A stretch of 64,000 nt of DNA from Nonomuraea candida (GCF_000725485.1 NZ_JOAG01000042.1:1-64000), one strand, 5' to 3'; positions 16,321-25,022 are shown, counted from the first letter of the stretch. Program-made: numbers and translations. Notes: a model not told the origin generated them from the letters alone.

Positions 16321-16337
16321 CTGACACGAGGTGTCAG
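16321..16337. promoter_or_regulatory. Palindrome upstream of the NIPSNAP gene
   Basis: CTGACAC-GAG-GTGTCAG is a perfect 7-bp inverted repeat located where a -35 element would be expected for the -10-like TAGCCT (16349-16354). TAGCCT is 7 nt from the ATG at 16362, so transcription may start at the start codon. It may be an operator for an unknown repressor. Confidence 0.5.
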
Positions 16338-16361
16338 TGACCCGGCCCTAGCCTCCGGCGC

Positions 16362-17018
16362 ATGATCTACGAGTTGCGGCGCTACCGGATGCGCCCGGGC
16401 CGCAGGGACGAGCTGATCTCGCTGTTCGAGCGGGAGTTCATCGAGACGCAGGAGGCGGTGGGCATCCGCGTCTGCGGGGTGTTCCGCGAGGCGGGCGAGC
16501 CCGACACCTTCCCCTGGTTGCGCGCCTTTCCCGACATGCCCGCCAGGAAGGCGTCGCTGGAGGCGTTCTACGGCGGGCCCGTGTGGCGCGCCCACCGCGA
16601 CGCGGCCAACGCCACGATGGCCGACTCCGGCGACGTGCTCCTGCTGCGCTCCGTGGGGCCGGACCTGCCCTCCCGGGAGCGGCCGGCGCCAGGGGCCGGG
16701 GAGCCGCCGCCGTCCCTCTACGTGGCCACGACCTACCACGTCGAAGGGGACGGCTTCGCCGCCTTCTTCCTGGAGGAGGCCGTGCCCGTGCTGGCCGCCG
16801 CCGGGGTGCCGCCGGTGGCCTGCCTGGAGAGCGAGCACTCGGAGAACACCTTTCCGTGCCTGCCGGTGCGGGAGGGGGAGAACGTGTTCGTGTGGTTCGC
16901 CCGGTTCGACCGGCCGGAGGAGGAGCGGGAGGTGGACCTGCCGATGCTCGGGCCGCACCTCACCGCGCCCCCCGAACGGCTCCGCCTGCGCCCCGCCGCC
17001 CGCTCCTCGCTCCGGTGA
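16362..17018 (+). CDS. NIPSNAP family protein
   Basis: A 218-residue protein whose first half has the NIPSNAP pattern: MIYELRRYRMRPGRRDELISLFE, then a W/F-rich stretch with TFPWLRAFPDMPAR and a second ferredoxin-like half beginning LYVATTYHVEGDG. NIPSNAP proteins are dimeric alpha-beta barrels; in bacteria their function is largely unknown. A tandem repeat array follows its stop codon, and a -10-like TAGCCT lies 7 nt before the ATG, which suggests leaderless expression. Confidence 0.8.
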   Translation: MIYELRRYRMRPGRRDELISLFEREFIETQEAVGIRVCGVFREAGEPDTFPWLRAFPDMPARKASLEAFYGGPVWRAHRDAANATMADSGDVLLLRSVGPDLPSRERPAPGAGEPPPSLYVATTYHVEGDGFAAFFLEEAVPVLAAAGVPPVACLESEHSENTFPCLPVREGENVFVWFARFDRPEEEREVDLPMLGPHLTAPPERLRLRPAARSSLR

Positions 17019-17120
17019 CGCCTCCCGGCTGACCCGCACCGGCTCGTCCCGGGTGACCCGCACCGGCTCGTCCCAGGTGGCCCGCACCGGCTCGTCCCAG
17101 GTGGCCCGCACCGGCTCGCC
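17013..17120 (+). repeat. 24-nt tandem repeat after the NIPSNAP stop codon
   Basis: Units of CCCGCACCGGCTCGTCCC(G/A)GGTG(A/G) lie at 17033-17056, 17057-17080 and 17081-17104, with a partial fourth copy to 17119. The first two junctions carry GGTGAC or GCTGAC, like the gene's own stop context GGTGAC at 17014-17019, so the array seems to have grown from the stop codon region. Confidence 0.8.
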
Positions 17121-17162
17121 ACTCCCGCGAAGCGACCGGGCGGTCCGCCGCCCGCCCGGCGC

Positions 17163-17975
17163 TCAGGGCTCCGTGACCAGGTGGCGCCAGGCGGGGATCT
17201 CGCCGCCGCCGTCCACCCGCACCTCGGCGCCGGTCACGTAGCCGGGGGCGGCCAGCCACAGGCAGGCCGCGGCCACGTCGGCGGGGGTGGCCATGCGGCC
17301 GGCCGGGATGGCCCTGCCGTCCAGGTCGGAGCGGCCCCCGTAGTGGTCCGACGCCTCCCGGGTGGCGGCCAGGCCCACGACGACCGTGTTGACCCGCACC
17401 AGCGGGGCCCACTCGGCGGCCAGGCAGCGGGCCAGGTGGTGCAGGCCGGCCTTGGCGGCGCCGTACGCGGAGGTGCCGGGCGAGGGGCGGGCGCCGCCGG
17501 CGCTGCCGATCATCACGACGGCCCCGCCCGTGGCCGCGAGCAGCGGGTAGGCGCGCTGCGCGACCAGGAGCGGGGCCGTCAGGTTGAGCTCGATGACGCG
17601 GGCGTGCAGGCGCGGGGAGGTGCCGTCCACGGGGGCGGGGGGCGAGCCGCCGGCGTTGTTGACCACGACGTCGAGCCGGTCGAACGTGCCGATCAGCCGG
17701 TCGACCTCCTCGGGGTCGCGCACGTCGGCCCGCACGAACCTGATCCCGGCCCCACCGGTGGAGGCCCTGGCGGACCTGATCCCGGCCCCTTCAGGGGAGG
17801 CCCGGACGGAGCCGTCCCCGGCCCCTTCCGGGGAGGCGGGTTCCGGTGGGGTGCGGGCGCAGACGGTGACCTCGGCGCCCGCGGCGCGGAAGGCGGCGGC
17901 GATGCCCGCGCCGATGCCCCTGGTGCCACCGGTCACCAGGACGGACTTGCCCGCGTAGTCGTAAGTCACGGTCAC
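17163..17975 (-). CDS. SDR-family oxidoreductase of the KstR2 regulon (Rv3549c-like)
   Basis: About 270 residues. SDR motifs: TGGTRGIGAG, NNAGGSPPAP, Ser in MIGSAGGARPS and YGAAK. In M. tuberculosis the SDR gene Rv3549c is divergent from echA20 exactly as here, and both belong to the KstR2 regulon, so a redox step in ring C/D degradation is likely. The start is taken as GTG 17975 or 17969 (VTYDYAGKSVLVTGG); the longer form from TTG 17996 would run into the operator. Odd: between beta2 and the DV(R)D motif there is an insertion of about 35 residues made of imperfect repeats of the type ASPEGAGxRxxRA, not expected in SDRs, which probably forms a surface loop. Confidence 0.8.
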   Translation of the reverse strand: MTVTYDYAGKSVLVTGGTRGIGAGIAAAFRAAGAEVTVCARTPPEPASPEGAGDGSVRASPEGAGIRSARASTGGAGIRFVRADVRDPEEVDRLIGTFDRLDVVVNNAGGSPPAPVDGTSPRLHARVIELNLTAPLLVAQRAYPLLAATGGAVVMIGSAGGARPSPGTSAYGAAKAGLHHLARCLAAEWAPLVRVNTVVVGLAATREASDHYGGRSDLDGRAIPAGRMATPADVAAACLWLAAPGYVTGAEVRVDGGGEIPAWRHLVTEP

Positions 17976-17991
17976 GGGTGCTACCGTACCA

Positions 17992-18005
17992 AGCAAGCGT
18001 TAGGG
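17992..18005. promoter_or_regulatory. Degenerate KstR2 operator between SDR and echA20
   Basis: AGCAAGCGTTAGGG keeps the left half of AnCAAGnnCTTGnT perfectly but has three mismatches on the right, where it overlaps the Shine-Dalgarno sequence GGGAGG of echA20. Its position between divergent KstR2-type genes supports a real, weaker site. Confidence 0.5.
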
Positions 18006-18012
18006 AGGTACA

Positions 18013-18741
18013 TTGGGGATCTCACTGCGGGCGGGGCCGGTCGCCGAGGTGGTCGTGGACGTCCCGCCGGTCAACGCCCTGCCGGTGCGGGGCTGGGAGG
18101 AGCTGGCGCGGGCCGTGCGGGAGGCCGGGGAGGACCCCGGGACGCGGGTCGTCGTGCTGCGGGCCGAGGGGCGCGGGTTCAACGCCGGGGTGGACATCAA
18201 GGAGATGCGGGACACCGAGGGCTTCACCGCCCTGGTCGGGGCCAACCGCGCCTGCCACGCGGCGTTCGCCGCCGTGTACGAGTGCGCCGTCCCCGTGATC
18301 GCGGCCGTGCACGGCTTCTGCCTCGGCGGCGGCATCGGGCTGGCGGGCAACGCCGACATCGTGGTGGCCGCCGAGGACGCCTACTTCGGGCTGCCGGAGG
18401 TGGACCGGGGCGCGCTGGGCGCGGCCACGCACCTGTCCAGGCTGGTGCCGGGGCACCTGGTCCGCGCCATGGTCTACACGTGCAGGAACGTGACGGCCGC
18501 CGAGCTGCACGCGTTCGGGTCCGTGCTGGAGGTGGTGCCGCGTGACAAGCTGCGCGAGGCCGCCATGGAGGTGGCCGGGCAGATCGCGGCCAAGGACCCG
18601 TACGTCATCCGACGGGCCAAGGAGTCGCTCAACGGCATCGACCCCGTCGACGTCAACCGCAGCTACCGCTTCGAGCAGGGCTTCACCTTCGAGCTGAACC
18701 TCATGGGCATCGGCGACCGGCACCGGGAGCGCTTCACGTGA
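18013..18741 (+). CDS. echA20: Enoyl-CoA hydratase/hydrolase EchA20
   Basis: A 242-residue crotonase-fold enzyme. The oxyanion-hole segments are GFNAGVDIKEM and HGFCLGGGIGLAGNADIV; the C-terminal part has YVIRRAKESLNGID. In M. tuberculosis EchA20 opens ring D of the HIP-derived CoA ester by hydrolysis. It begins at TTG 18013, with GGGAGG five nt upstream, and is followed by ipdA with a 4-nt overlap (GTGA), giving the operon echA20-ipdA-ipdB-ipdC known from mycobacteria. It is divergent from an SDR gene with a shared KstR2-like site. Confidence 0.85.
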   Translation: MGISLRAGPVAEVVVDVPPVNALPVRGWEELARAVREAGEDPGTRVVVLRAEGRGFNAGVDIKEMRDTEGFTALVGANRACHAAFAAVYECAVPVIAAVHGFCLGGGIGLAGNADIVVAAEDAYFGLPEVDRGALGAATHLSRLVPGHLVRAMVYTCRNVTAAELHAFGSVLEVVPRDKLREAAMEVAGQIAAKDPYVIRRAKESLNGIDPVDVNRSYRFEQGFTFELNLMGIGDRHRERFT

Positions 18742-19511
18742 TCAAGCTGATGACGGCCGAGCGGGTGGCCGAGTCGGTGGAGAGCGGGATGACGGTCGGG
18801 ATCGGCGGCTGGGGCTCGCGCCGCAAGCCGATGGCGCTCGTCCGGGCCCTCATCCGCGCCCCGGCCACCGGCCTGACGATCGTCTCGTACGGCGGCCCCG
18901 ACGTCGGCATGCTCTGCGCGGCCGGGAAGGTGCGCAGGGTCGTGGCCCCGTTCGTCACGCTCGACTCCATCCCCCTGGAGCCGAACTTCCGGCGCGCCAG
19001 GCAGGCCGGGGAGATCGAGTTCACCGAGTACGACGAGGGCATGTTCATGTTCGGGCTGCTGGCCGCCGCGCACCGGCTGCCGTTCCTGCCGACGCGGGCG
19101 GGGCTGGGCTCGGACGTCATGCGCGTCAACCCGGGCCTGCGCACGGTGCGCTCCCCCTACGCCGACGGCGAGGAGCTGGTCGCGGTGCCGGCGCTGACCA
19201 TGGACGTGGCGCTGGTGCACCTGAACCGGGCCGACGCGCGGGGCAACGCCCAGTACCTGGGGCCCGATCCCTACTTCGACGACCTCTACGCCAAGGCCGC
19301 CGCGCGGTGCTACGTCTCGTGCGAGCGGGTGGTGGACACCGCCGACCTGCTCAAGGAGGGTCCCGTGCAGTCGTTGCTGATCAGCCGGTCGATGGTGGCG
19401 GGCGTGGTGGAGGCGCCGGGCGGGGCCGGGTTCACCTCGTGCGAGCCGGACTACGGGCGCGACGAGGCGGCGCAGCGGCGCTACGTGGAGGAATCCCGTG
19501 AGCAGGGCTGA
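18738..19511 (+). CDS. ipdA: IpdA, subunit of the ring C-opening hydrolase
   Basis: A 257-residue protein of the class I CoA-transferase alpha-subunit fold: GMTVGIGGWGSRRKPMALVRAL at the start, LTIVSYGGPDVGMLCAAGKV, and IEFTEYDEGMF near residues 94-103, which holds the acidic residues in the expected active-site region. IpdAB in mycobacteria is not a transferase but opens the last steroid ring (ring C) by hydrolysis of a cyclic CoA ester. The gene overlaps echA20 by 4 nt and ipdB by 14 nt, so the subunits are likely made in equal amounts. Confidence 0.85.
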   Translation: MIKLMTAERVAESVESGMTVGIGGWGSRRKPMALVRALIRAPATGLTIVSYGGPDVGMLCAAGKVRRVVAPFVTLDSIPLEPNFRRARQAGEIEFTEYDEGMFMFGLLAAAHRLPFLPTRAGLGSDVMRVNPGLRTVRSPYADGEELVAVPALTMDVALVHLNRADARGNAQYLGPDPYFDDLYAKAAARCYVSCERVVDTADLLKEGPVQSLLISRSMVAGVVEAPGGAGFTSCEPDYGRDEAAQRRYVEESREQG

Positions 19512-20217
19512 CGTGTGCGTGGTGGCGTGCGCGGAGGCGTTCAGGGGCGACGGGGAGATCCTCGCGGCCGGGATCGGCGGCGCGATCACGGTGCTGGCGG
19601 CGCGGCTGGCGCGGCTGACGTTCGAGCCCGAGCTGCTCACGCACGACGGCGTCTGCCTCCTCACCGGCGACGTGCCCGCGCTGGGCGAGGCGCCGGAGGT
19701 GGTGGAGGGGTGGCTGCCGTTCCGCGAGCACCTGTGGCTGGTGCTGAACGGGCGGCGGCACGTCATGCTCGGGGCGAGCCAGATCGACCGGTACGGCAAC
19801 ACCAACATCTCCTGCGTCGGCGACTGGGCGCGGCCCAAGGCGCAACTGCTCGGGGTGCGCGGCGCGCCGGGGAACACGCGCTGCGACCCGACGAGCTACT
19901 GGATCCCCCGGCATTCACGGCGCGCGTTCGTCGCGGAGGTGGACCTGGTCAGCGGGCTGGGGACGGATCGGGGGGCGTACGAGCTGCGGCGGGTGGTGAC
20001 GGACCTGGCCGTGCTGGACTTCGGCGCGCCCGGCGGGACGATGCGGCTGGTGTCGGTGCACCCCGGGGTGAGCGTGGCCGACGTGGTGGCCGCCACGGGC
20101 TTCGAGCTGGACCTGCCCCGCGAGGTCCCCCTGACGCGGGAGCCGTCCGCCGAGGAGCTGCGCGTCCTGGACCGCCTCGACCCCGCCCGGCTGCGCGACC
20201 GGGAGGTGGCGGCGTGA
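19498..20217 (+). CDS. ipdB: IpdB, subunit of the ring C-opening hydrolase
   Basis: A 239-residue partner of IpdA with the beta-subunit fold of class I CoA transferases (GEILAAGIGGAITVLAARLAR, HDGVCLLTGDVPALG, HVMLGASQIDRYGNTNIS). It starts at GTG 19498 within the end of ipdA (GAGG upstream) and is followed 22 nt later by ipdC. The NTNISCVGD segment is common to this family. It should form a heteromeric complex with IpdA in the cytoplasm. Confidence 0.85.
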   Translation: MSRADVCVVACAEAFRGDGEILAAGIGGAITVLAARLARLTFEPELLTHDGVCLLTGDVPALGEAPEVVEGWLPFREHLWLVLNGRRHVMLGASQIDRYGNTNISCVGDWARPKAQLLGVRGAPGNTRCDPTSYWIPRHSRRAFVAEVDLVSGLGTDRGAYELRRVVTDLAVLDFGAPGGTMRLVSVHPGVSVADVVAATGFELDLPREVPLTREPSAEELRVLDRLDPARLRDREVAA

Positions 20218-20239
20218 GGGCGGCCGGGGAGGTCGTGGG

Positions 20240-21262
20240 GTGAACACGGCGCTGACGTCGCTGGTCGGGTGCCGGCATCCGATCGTGCAGACCGGCATGG
20301 GGTACGTCGCCGGCGCCCGGCTGGCGGCGGCCACCTCCCAGGCGGGCGGGCTGGGCGTGATCGGGGCGGCCACCTTGTCGGTGCCCGAGATGCGGGCGGC
20401 CATCCGGCGGGTGAAGGAGCGCACCGAGGCGCCCTTCGGGGTGAACATCCGCGCCGACGCCGACGACGCGGCCGAGCGGGTGGAGGTGCTGATCGGCGAG
20501 GGCGTGCGGGTGGCGTCGTTCGCGATGGCGCCGCGCGGGGAGCTGATCGCGCGGCTCAAGGACGCGGGCGTGCTGACGATCCCGTCGGTCGGGGCGCGGC
20601 GGCACGCGGAGAAGGTCGCGGCGTGGGGCGCGGACGCGGTGATCGTCCAGGGTGGCGAGGGCGGCGGGCACACCGGCCCGCTGGCCACCACGCTGCTGCT
20701 GCCGCAGGTCGTGGACGCGGTGGACATCCCGGTGATCGCGGCGGGCGGCTTCTTCGACGGGCGGGGGCTGGTGGCGGCGCTGGCGTACGGGGCGTGCGGG
20801 ATCGCCATGGGCACCCGCTTCCTGCTGACCAGCGACTCGCCGGTGCCCGAGGAGGTGAAGAGGTTCTACCTGGCCGCCCGCGAGACCGTGGTGACCAGGA
20901 ACGTGGACGGCGTGCCGCACCGGGTGCTCAGCACGCCGTTCGTGGCCTCGCTCGAACGCTCCCGGCTGCTGCGGGCGGTGGTGAACGGGGCCAGGTTCAA
21001 GCGGCTGTCGGGGTTGTCGTGGCGCTCGATGCTGCGCGAGGGGCGCCGGATGCGGCGCGGGCGCGAGCTGACGTGGGCGCAGGTGCTCCAGGCGGCGAAC
21101 ACGCCCGTGCTGCTGCGCGCGGCCATGGTGGAAGGACGGGTCGATCTCGGCGTGATGGCCTCGGGCCAGGTCGTGGGCGTCATCGACGACCTGCCGTCCT
21201 GCCACGACCTGATCGCCCGCATCATGACCGAAGCCACCGAAACCCTCACCCGCCTCCCCTGA
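20240..21262 (+). CDS. ipdC: IpdC, flavin-dependent oxidoreductase (nitronate monooxygenase-like)
   Basis: A 340-residue FMN TIM-barrel protein of the 2-nitropropane dioxygenase superfamily: QTGMGYVAGARLAAATSQAG at the start, VIVQGGEGGGHTG in the middle and IPVIAAGGFFDGRGLVAAL followed by GIAMGTRFL (phosphate binding). In steroid degraders IpdC follows ipdB and catalyses a redox step on the ring C/D CoA ester before EchA20 and IpdAB act. The start is GTG 20240, with GGGGAGG about 10 nt upstream. It is the last gene of the operon; its TGA stop sits in a hairpin shared with the opposing pentapeptide gene. Confidence 0.8.
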   Translation: MNTALTSLVGCRHPIVQTGMGYVAGARLAAATSQAGGLGVIGAATLSVPEMRAAIRRVKERTEAPFGVNIRADADDAAERVEVLIGEGVRVASFAMAPRGELIARLKDAGVLTIPSVGARRHAEKVAAWGADAVIVQGGEGGGHTGPLATTLLLPQVVDAVDIPVIAAGGFFDGRGLVAALAYGACGIAMGTRFLLTSDSPVPEEVKRFYLAARETVVTRNVDGVPHRVLSTPFVASLERSRLLRAVVNGARFKRLSGLSWRSMLREGRRMRRGRELTWAQVLQAANTPVLLRAAMVEGRVDLGVMASGQVVGVIDDLPSCHDLIARIMTEATETLTRLP

Positions 21263-21292
21263 CCCGCCATGGCTCGGCGGGGCGGCGGGTCA
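21260..21292. terminator. Bidirectional hairpin containing both stop codons
   Basis: TGACCCGCC (21260-21268) pairs perfectly with GGCGGGTCA (21284-21292) around a 15-nt loop. The stem begins with the TGA stop of ipdC and ends with the complement of the TGA stop of the pentapeptide gene. Confidence 0.6.
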
Positions 21293-21961
21293 CAGGACGG
21301 TGATGCCGCGGGCGGCGAGGATGGCGTTGGCCTGGGCCTGGGTGATGACGGCGCCCGCGAACGCCCGCAGCTTGGCGTCGTCGGGCTCCCCCAGGTCGGC
21401 CCCGCGCAGGTCGGCCTTGGCGAACTTCGTGTTGAGCAGCCGCGTGCCGCGCAGCCGGCAGTCGCTCAGCGTGGCCTCGGTGAAGTCGCAGCCCGACAGG
21501 TCGGCGTCGTCGAAGCGCACGCCCTCGATGACCTCCTTGCGCAGGGAGCAGCCGCCGAGGTTGGCCAGGGTCAGGTTGGAGCGGCTGACCCTGAAGCCGG
21601 TGCCGCGCGAGCCGGTCAGGGAGGCGCCGATCATGCGGCAGCCCGTGAAGGAGACGTCGGTCAGCAGGGCGCCCCCGAACTGGGCCGACGACAGGTCCAC
21701 GTCGGTGAAGCTGACGTCGATGAGGTCGGCGTCGTTGAACCTGGCCCCCATCCCGCCCCCGCCGGTGAACACCGCCCCGTCGAGGTCGGCCTTGCGGAAG
21801 TCGGTCCGGTCCAGCACGCAGGACTCGAAGCGGGCCTCGGCCAGCGAGGCGCCCCACAGGTCGGTCTCGGTCAGGTCGCAGCCGCGGAAGACGTGCGTCT
21901 CCCCCGCCGGCAGCCGATCGCCCAATGCCCTGTGTGAAAGATCCTCACCGTCGAATTCCAC
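21290..21961 (-). CDS. Pentapeptide repeat protein
   Basis: A 223-residue right-handed beta-helix protein. Pentapeptides of the form A(D/N)LxX run throughout: CDLTETDLWGASLAEARF, ADLDGAVF, ADLSGCDFTEATLSDCRLRG, ADLRGADL. The build is that of Qnr/McbG-like proteins, which mimic DNA and can protect gyrase, but many pentapeptide proteins have no known role. It is followed, two nt upstream on the same strand, by the NagZ-type gene; the spacing suggests co-transcription from the nagZ promoter. No signal peptide. Confidence 0.85.
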   Translation of the reverse strand: MEFDGEDLSHRALGDRLPAGETHVFRGCDLTETDLWGASLAEARFESCVLDRTDFRKADLDGAVFTGGGGMGARFNDADLIDVSFTDVDLSSAQFGGALLTDVSFTGCRMIGASLTGSRGTGFRVSRSNLTLANLGGCSLRKEVIEGVRFDDADLSGCDFTEATLSDCRLRGTRLLNTKFAKADLRGADLGEPDDAKLRAFAGAVITQAQANAILAARGITVL

Positions 21962-21963
21962 CG

Positions 21964-23547
21964 TCAGAGACTACCGGTCAGCGCCTCCGCCGCGGCCTGG
22001 CCGCAGACGCGGGCGGCGCCGTACGTGGCGATGTGCACGGCGCCCAGGTCGGAGCGGGCGGGCAGGCCCATCTCCACCACCACGGCGTCGGGGCGGGCGC
22101 TGAGCAGGTGCCGCAGGGCCTCGGACTGCCAGGCGTAGCGGTGCACGTCCCTGACCACGACGACGAGCGGCCGGCCGGCGGCCTGGCCGAGCAGGCGTTC
22201 CAGCTCGGGCCCGGCGGTCTGTCCCGCGACCAGGCGGACGACCGTGGTGCCGGGGAGCAGCCGGCTGAGCGGCGCGCCGACGCCCCACGGGGTGTTCCTG
22301 TCGATGGCCAGGTTCATCTCGGGGGCCAGCTCCACGACGTACGGGGGCGTGGTGAGCGGCAGGACGGGCGCGGTGGAGCGGCGGGTGACGCGGACGGCCC
22401 GCCGCGCCGCGACCAGCCCGACCTCACCGTCGCCGAAGCCCGGCCCGCCCGGAAGGCCGGCCGGGCCGCCGGAGGAAGCGACCGGGCCGCCCGTAAGAGT
22501 GGCCGGGCCGCCCGTGAGGGTGACCGGGCCGCCGGGAGGAGCGGCCGGGCTGCCCGAGGAGGCGGCCCAGGCGGCCAGCTCGCGGACCCTTCGAGCGGCG
22601 TCGGCCAGTCGCTCCTCGGGCAGCAGCCCCTCGGTCACCGCCGCCGCGATCGCGTCGCGGATCCCGGCGGCGGTGGCCTCGTCGGCATGCTCGCCGCCGA
22701 CGCAGACGGCGTCCGCGCCGGCGGCTATGGCGCGGGCGGAGGCGCCCCCGATCCCGTACGCCCCCGCCACCGCCGCCATCTCGATGCCGTCCGTGATGAT
22801 CACGCCGTCGAAGCCCAGCTCCTCGCGCAGCAGCCCGGTCAGGACCTTGGTGCTGAGCGTGGCGGGCCGTTCGGCGTCGTACGAGGGCACCAGGAGATGC
22901 CCCGTCATGATGACCTTGACCCCCTCGGCGATGGCCTCGCGGAAGGGCAGCAGCGCGTCGTCGATCCCGCTCTCGGCGACGACCGGCACGCCGTGATGGG
23001 AGTCGACGGAGGTGTCCCCGTGCCCCGGGAAGTGCTTGGCGCAGGCGGCCACCCCGGCCGACTGCAGGCCCCGGACGAACGCCCTGGTGTGCCGGGCGAC
23101 CAGGGACGGGTCGGCGCCGAAGGCGCGCAGGCCGATGACGGGGTTGTCGGGGTTGGAGTTCACGTCGGCCGAGGGGGCGAAGTCGATCGTGATGCCCACC
23201 CTGGCCAGGTCGTGGCCGAGGTCCCTGGCCAGCGACTCGGTGAGCGCCACGTCGTCCACGACGCCGAGGGCGTATCCGCCGGGGCGGCTGCTGCCGGTGG
23301 CCGCCTCCAGCCTGGTGACGTCGCCGGACTCCTCGTCCACGCCGACCAGCACGGAGGGGTTCTCGGCGCGCAGCGCGGCGGTCAGCCGGGCCACCTGGGC
23401 GGCGTCGGCGATGTTGCGGGAGAACAGGGCGACGCCCGCCAGTCCCCGGCCGAGCCGGCGGCGCAGCCAGTCGGGCGGGGTGTGGCCGGGGAATCCGGGG
23501 AAGAGGACGGCGTCGGCGAGGCGAAGCAGGTCACCGCTCAGGGGCAT
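21964..23547 (-). CDS. nagZ: Glycoside hydrolase family 3, beta-N-acetylhexosaminidase (NagZ-type)
   Basis: A 527-residue GH3 enzyme. Diagnostic motifs: VDEESG near 70, KHFPGHG at 171-177 and DSHHGVP at 182-188 (the His/Asp loop of NagZ), and the nucleophile Asp in ITDGIEMA near 253. It would cleave N-acetylglucosamine from peptidoglycan or chitin fragments; without a signal peptide it acts in the cytosol. A C-terminal domain follows a low-complexity linker of repeats such as GGPVTLT and GGPATLT at about 350-390, which looks like a recent expansion. There is no Shine-Dalgarno sequence; TAGATT ends 7 nt before the ATG, indicating a leaderless transcript. The GlcNAc transport loci in the window fit a recycling role. 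Confidence 0.9.
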   Translation of the reverse strand: MPLSGDLLRLADAVLFPGFPGHTPPDWLRRRLGRGLAGVALFSRNIADAAQVARLTAALRAENPSVLVGVDEESGDVTRLEAATGSSRPGGYALGVVDDVALTESLARDLGHDLARVGITIDFAPSADVNSNPDNPVIGLRAFGADPSLVARHTRAFVRGLQSAGVAACAKHFPGHGDTSVDSHHGVPVVAESGIDDALLPFREAIAEGVKVIMTGHLLVPSYDAERPATLSTKVLTGLLREELGFDGVIITDGIEMAAVAGAYGIGGASARAIAAGADAVCVGGEHADEATAAGIRDAIAAAVTEGLLPEERLADAARRVRELAAWAASSGSPAAPPGGPVTLTGGPATLTGGPVASSGGPAGLPGGPGFGDGEVGLVAARRAVRVTRRSTAPVLPLTTPPYVVELAPEMNLAIDRNTPWGVGAPLSRLLPGTTVVRLVAGQTAGPELERLLGQAAGRPLVVVVRDVHRYAWQSEALRHLLSARPDAVVVEMGLPARSDLGAVHIATYGAARVCGQAAAEALTGSL

Positions 23548-23554
23548 GCCCCAG

Positions 23555-23576
23555 AATCTAATAGGAAAGTTTCTTA
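23555..23576 (-). promoter_or_regulatory. nagZ promoter and candidate operator
   Basis: TAGATT (23560-23555 on the minus strand) is a -10-like box 7 nt from the ATG. It adjoins TAGGAAAGTTTCTTA (23562-23576), a near-palindrome with AGGAAA/TTTCTT arms. GAAA...TTTC operators are typical of ROK and RpiR sugar regulators; which protein binds is unknown. Confidence 0.45.
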
Positions 23577-23795
23577 TTTGCTAGACGTATTTTCTGACGT
23601 CAACCCGCTCCCATCCGTCACAAGCTCCCTCACCGTGCGCACCGGCGCGCCCTCGCCGTCCGCGAAGCCACCGCGCGGAAGGCCGCCCGCGACTCCTCGG
23701 GCCCGGCCGTGCACGCCGGGTGACCGCGACGGCCGTCGAAGAACCGCAGATGCGCGCCGGAGGCGACGCCGAGGGTGAAGGGATTCGCCCTGTCT

Positions 23796-24959
23796 TCAGG
23801 GTGCGGGAGTCAGGCGTTCGATGACGGTGACGTTCGCCTGACCGCCTCCCTCGCACATGGTCAGCAGGCCGTACCTGCCTTCGGTGCGCTCCAGCTCGTG
23901 CAGCAGCTTGACCGCCAGCACCGCGCCGGTCGCGCCGAGGGGGTGGCCGAGCGCGATGGCGCCGCCGTTGGGGTTGACCCTGGCCGGGTCGGCGCCGGTC
24001 TCCTTGATCCAGGCCAGCACGACCGGCGCGAACGCCTCGTTGATCTCGATGGCGTCGAAGTCGCCGATGGACAGGCCGGTCCTGGCGAGCGCGTGCGCGG
24101 TGGCGGGGATCGGGGCGGTGAGCATCATGATCGGGTCGTCGCCGCGCGCCGACAGGTGGTGCACGCGGGCGCGCGGGGTCAGGCCGTGCTCGCGTACGGC
24201 GCGGGGCGAGGCGACGAGCAGGGCGGCGGCGCCGTCGGAGATCTGCGAGGCCAGGGCGGCGGTCAGGCGGCCGCCCTCGGTCAGGGGCTTGAGCGCGGCC
24301 ATCCGCTCGGGGGTGGTGTCGGCGCGCGGGCCCTCGTCGGTGGCGACGCCCTCGTAGGGGGCGATCTCGCGCCGGAAGTGCCCGGCCTCGATGGCGCGCA
24401 GGGCGCGGCGGTGCGACTCGTACGCGTACGCCTCCATCTCCTCCCGGGAGAGGTCCCACCGGGCGGCGATCATCTCGGCGGCGGCGAACTGGGAGACCTC
24501 CTGGGCGCCGTACCGCCGCGTCCAGCCCTTGGAGCCCGAGAAGGGGCTCTCGTGGCCGAGCGGGCGGCCCGCGAGCATCGCGGACGAGATGGGCACCATC
24601 GTCATGTTCTGCACGCCCCCGGCCACCACCAGGTCGTTCGTGCCGGACAGCACGGCCTGGGCGGCGAAGTGCAGCGCCTGCTGCGCGGAGCCGCACTGGC
24701 GGTCGACCGTGACGCCCGGCACCTCCTCCGGCAGCCCGGCGGCCAGCCAGCAGGTGCGCGCGACGTCGCCGGCCTGCGGGCCGATCGTGTCCACGCAGCC
24801 GAAGATCACGTCCTCGACGGCGGCCGGCTCGGCGCCGGCGCGCTCCATCAGCTCCCTGAGCACGTGCGCCCCGAGGTCGGCGGGGTGGGCCGCGGCCAGG
24901 CCGCCGTTCCGGCGCCCGACGGGGGTGCGGACGGCGCCGACGATGTACGCCTCGCTCAT
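23796..24959 (-). CDS. fadA6: Acetyl-CoA acyltransferase (thiolase) FadA6
   Basis: A 387-residue true thiolase. Catalytic residues: Cys89 in DRQCGSAQQ, NEAFAPV, His in GHPLGATGA and the second Cys in CEGGGQ. In the KstR2 regulon FadA6 performs the thiolytic steps after ring C opening, releasing CoA products that enter central metabolism. It is divergent from kstR2 with an exact KstR2 operator in between. No ribosome binding site; TACGAT lies 6 nt before the ATG, so the mRNA is probably leaderless. This is the only one of the three thiolase-fold proteins here that keeps the nucleophilic Cys. Confidence 0.85.
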   Translation of the reverse strand: MSEAYIVGAVRTPVGRRNGGLAAAHPADLGAHVLRELMERAGAEPAAVEDVIFGCVDTIGPQAGDVARTCWLAAGLPEEVPGVTVDRQCGSAQQALHFAAQAVLSGTNDLVVAGGVQNMTMVPISSAMLAGRPLGHESPFSGSKGWTRRYGAQEVSQFAAAEMIAARWDLSREEMEAYAYESHRRALRAIEAGHFRREIAPYEGVATDEGPRADTTPERMAALKPLTEGGRLTAALASQISDGAAALLVASPRAVREHGLTPRARVHHLSARGDDPIMMLTAPIPATAHALARTGLSIGDFDAIEINEAFAPVVLAWIKETGADPARVNPNGGAIALGHPLGATGAVLAVKLLHELERTEGRYGLLTMCEGGGQANVTVIERLTPAP

Positions 24960-24970
24960 CCCCGCATCGT

Positions 24971-24984
24971 AGCAAGCGCTTGGT
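24971..24984. promoter_or_regulatory. KstR2 operator (exact match) at fadA6
   Basis: AGCAAGCGCTTGGT fits AnCAAGnnCTTGnT. It overlaps the upstream edge of the -10-like TACGAT of fadA6 (24971-24966 on the minus strand), so repressor binding would exclude RNA polymerase. Confidence 0.8.
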
Positions 24985-25022
24985 ATACGCGGGAACGCCG
25001 TATGAGCAGGGCCGGTCAGGCG

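Noticed and set aside
23577..23795. Possible gene remnant between nagZ and fadA6
   Set aside because: A short minus-strand frame (HLRFFDGRRGHPACTAG) is open but has no start codon or family match that I can recognise; kept as plain intergenic DNA.
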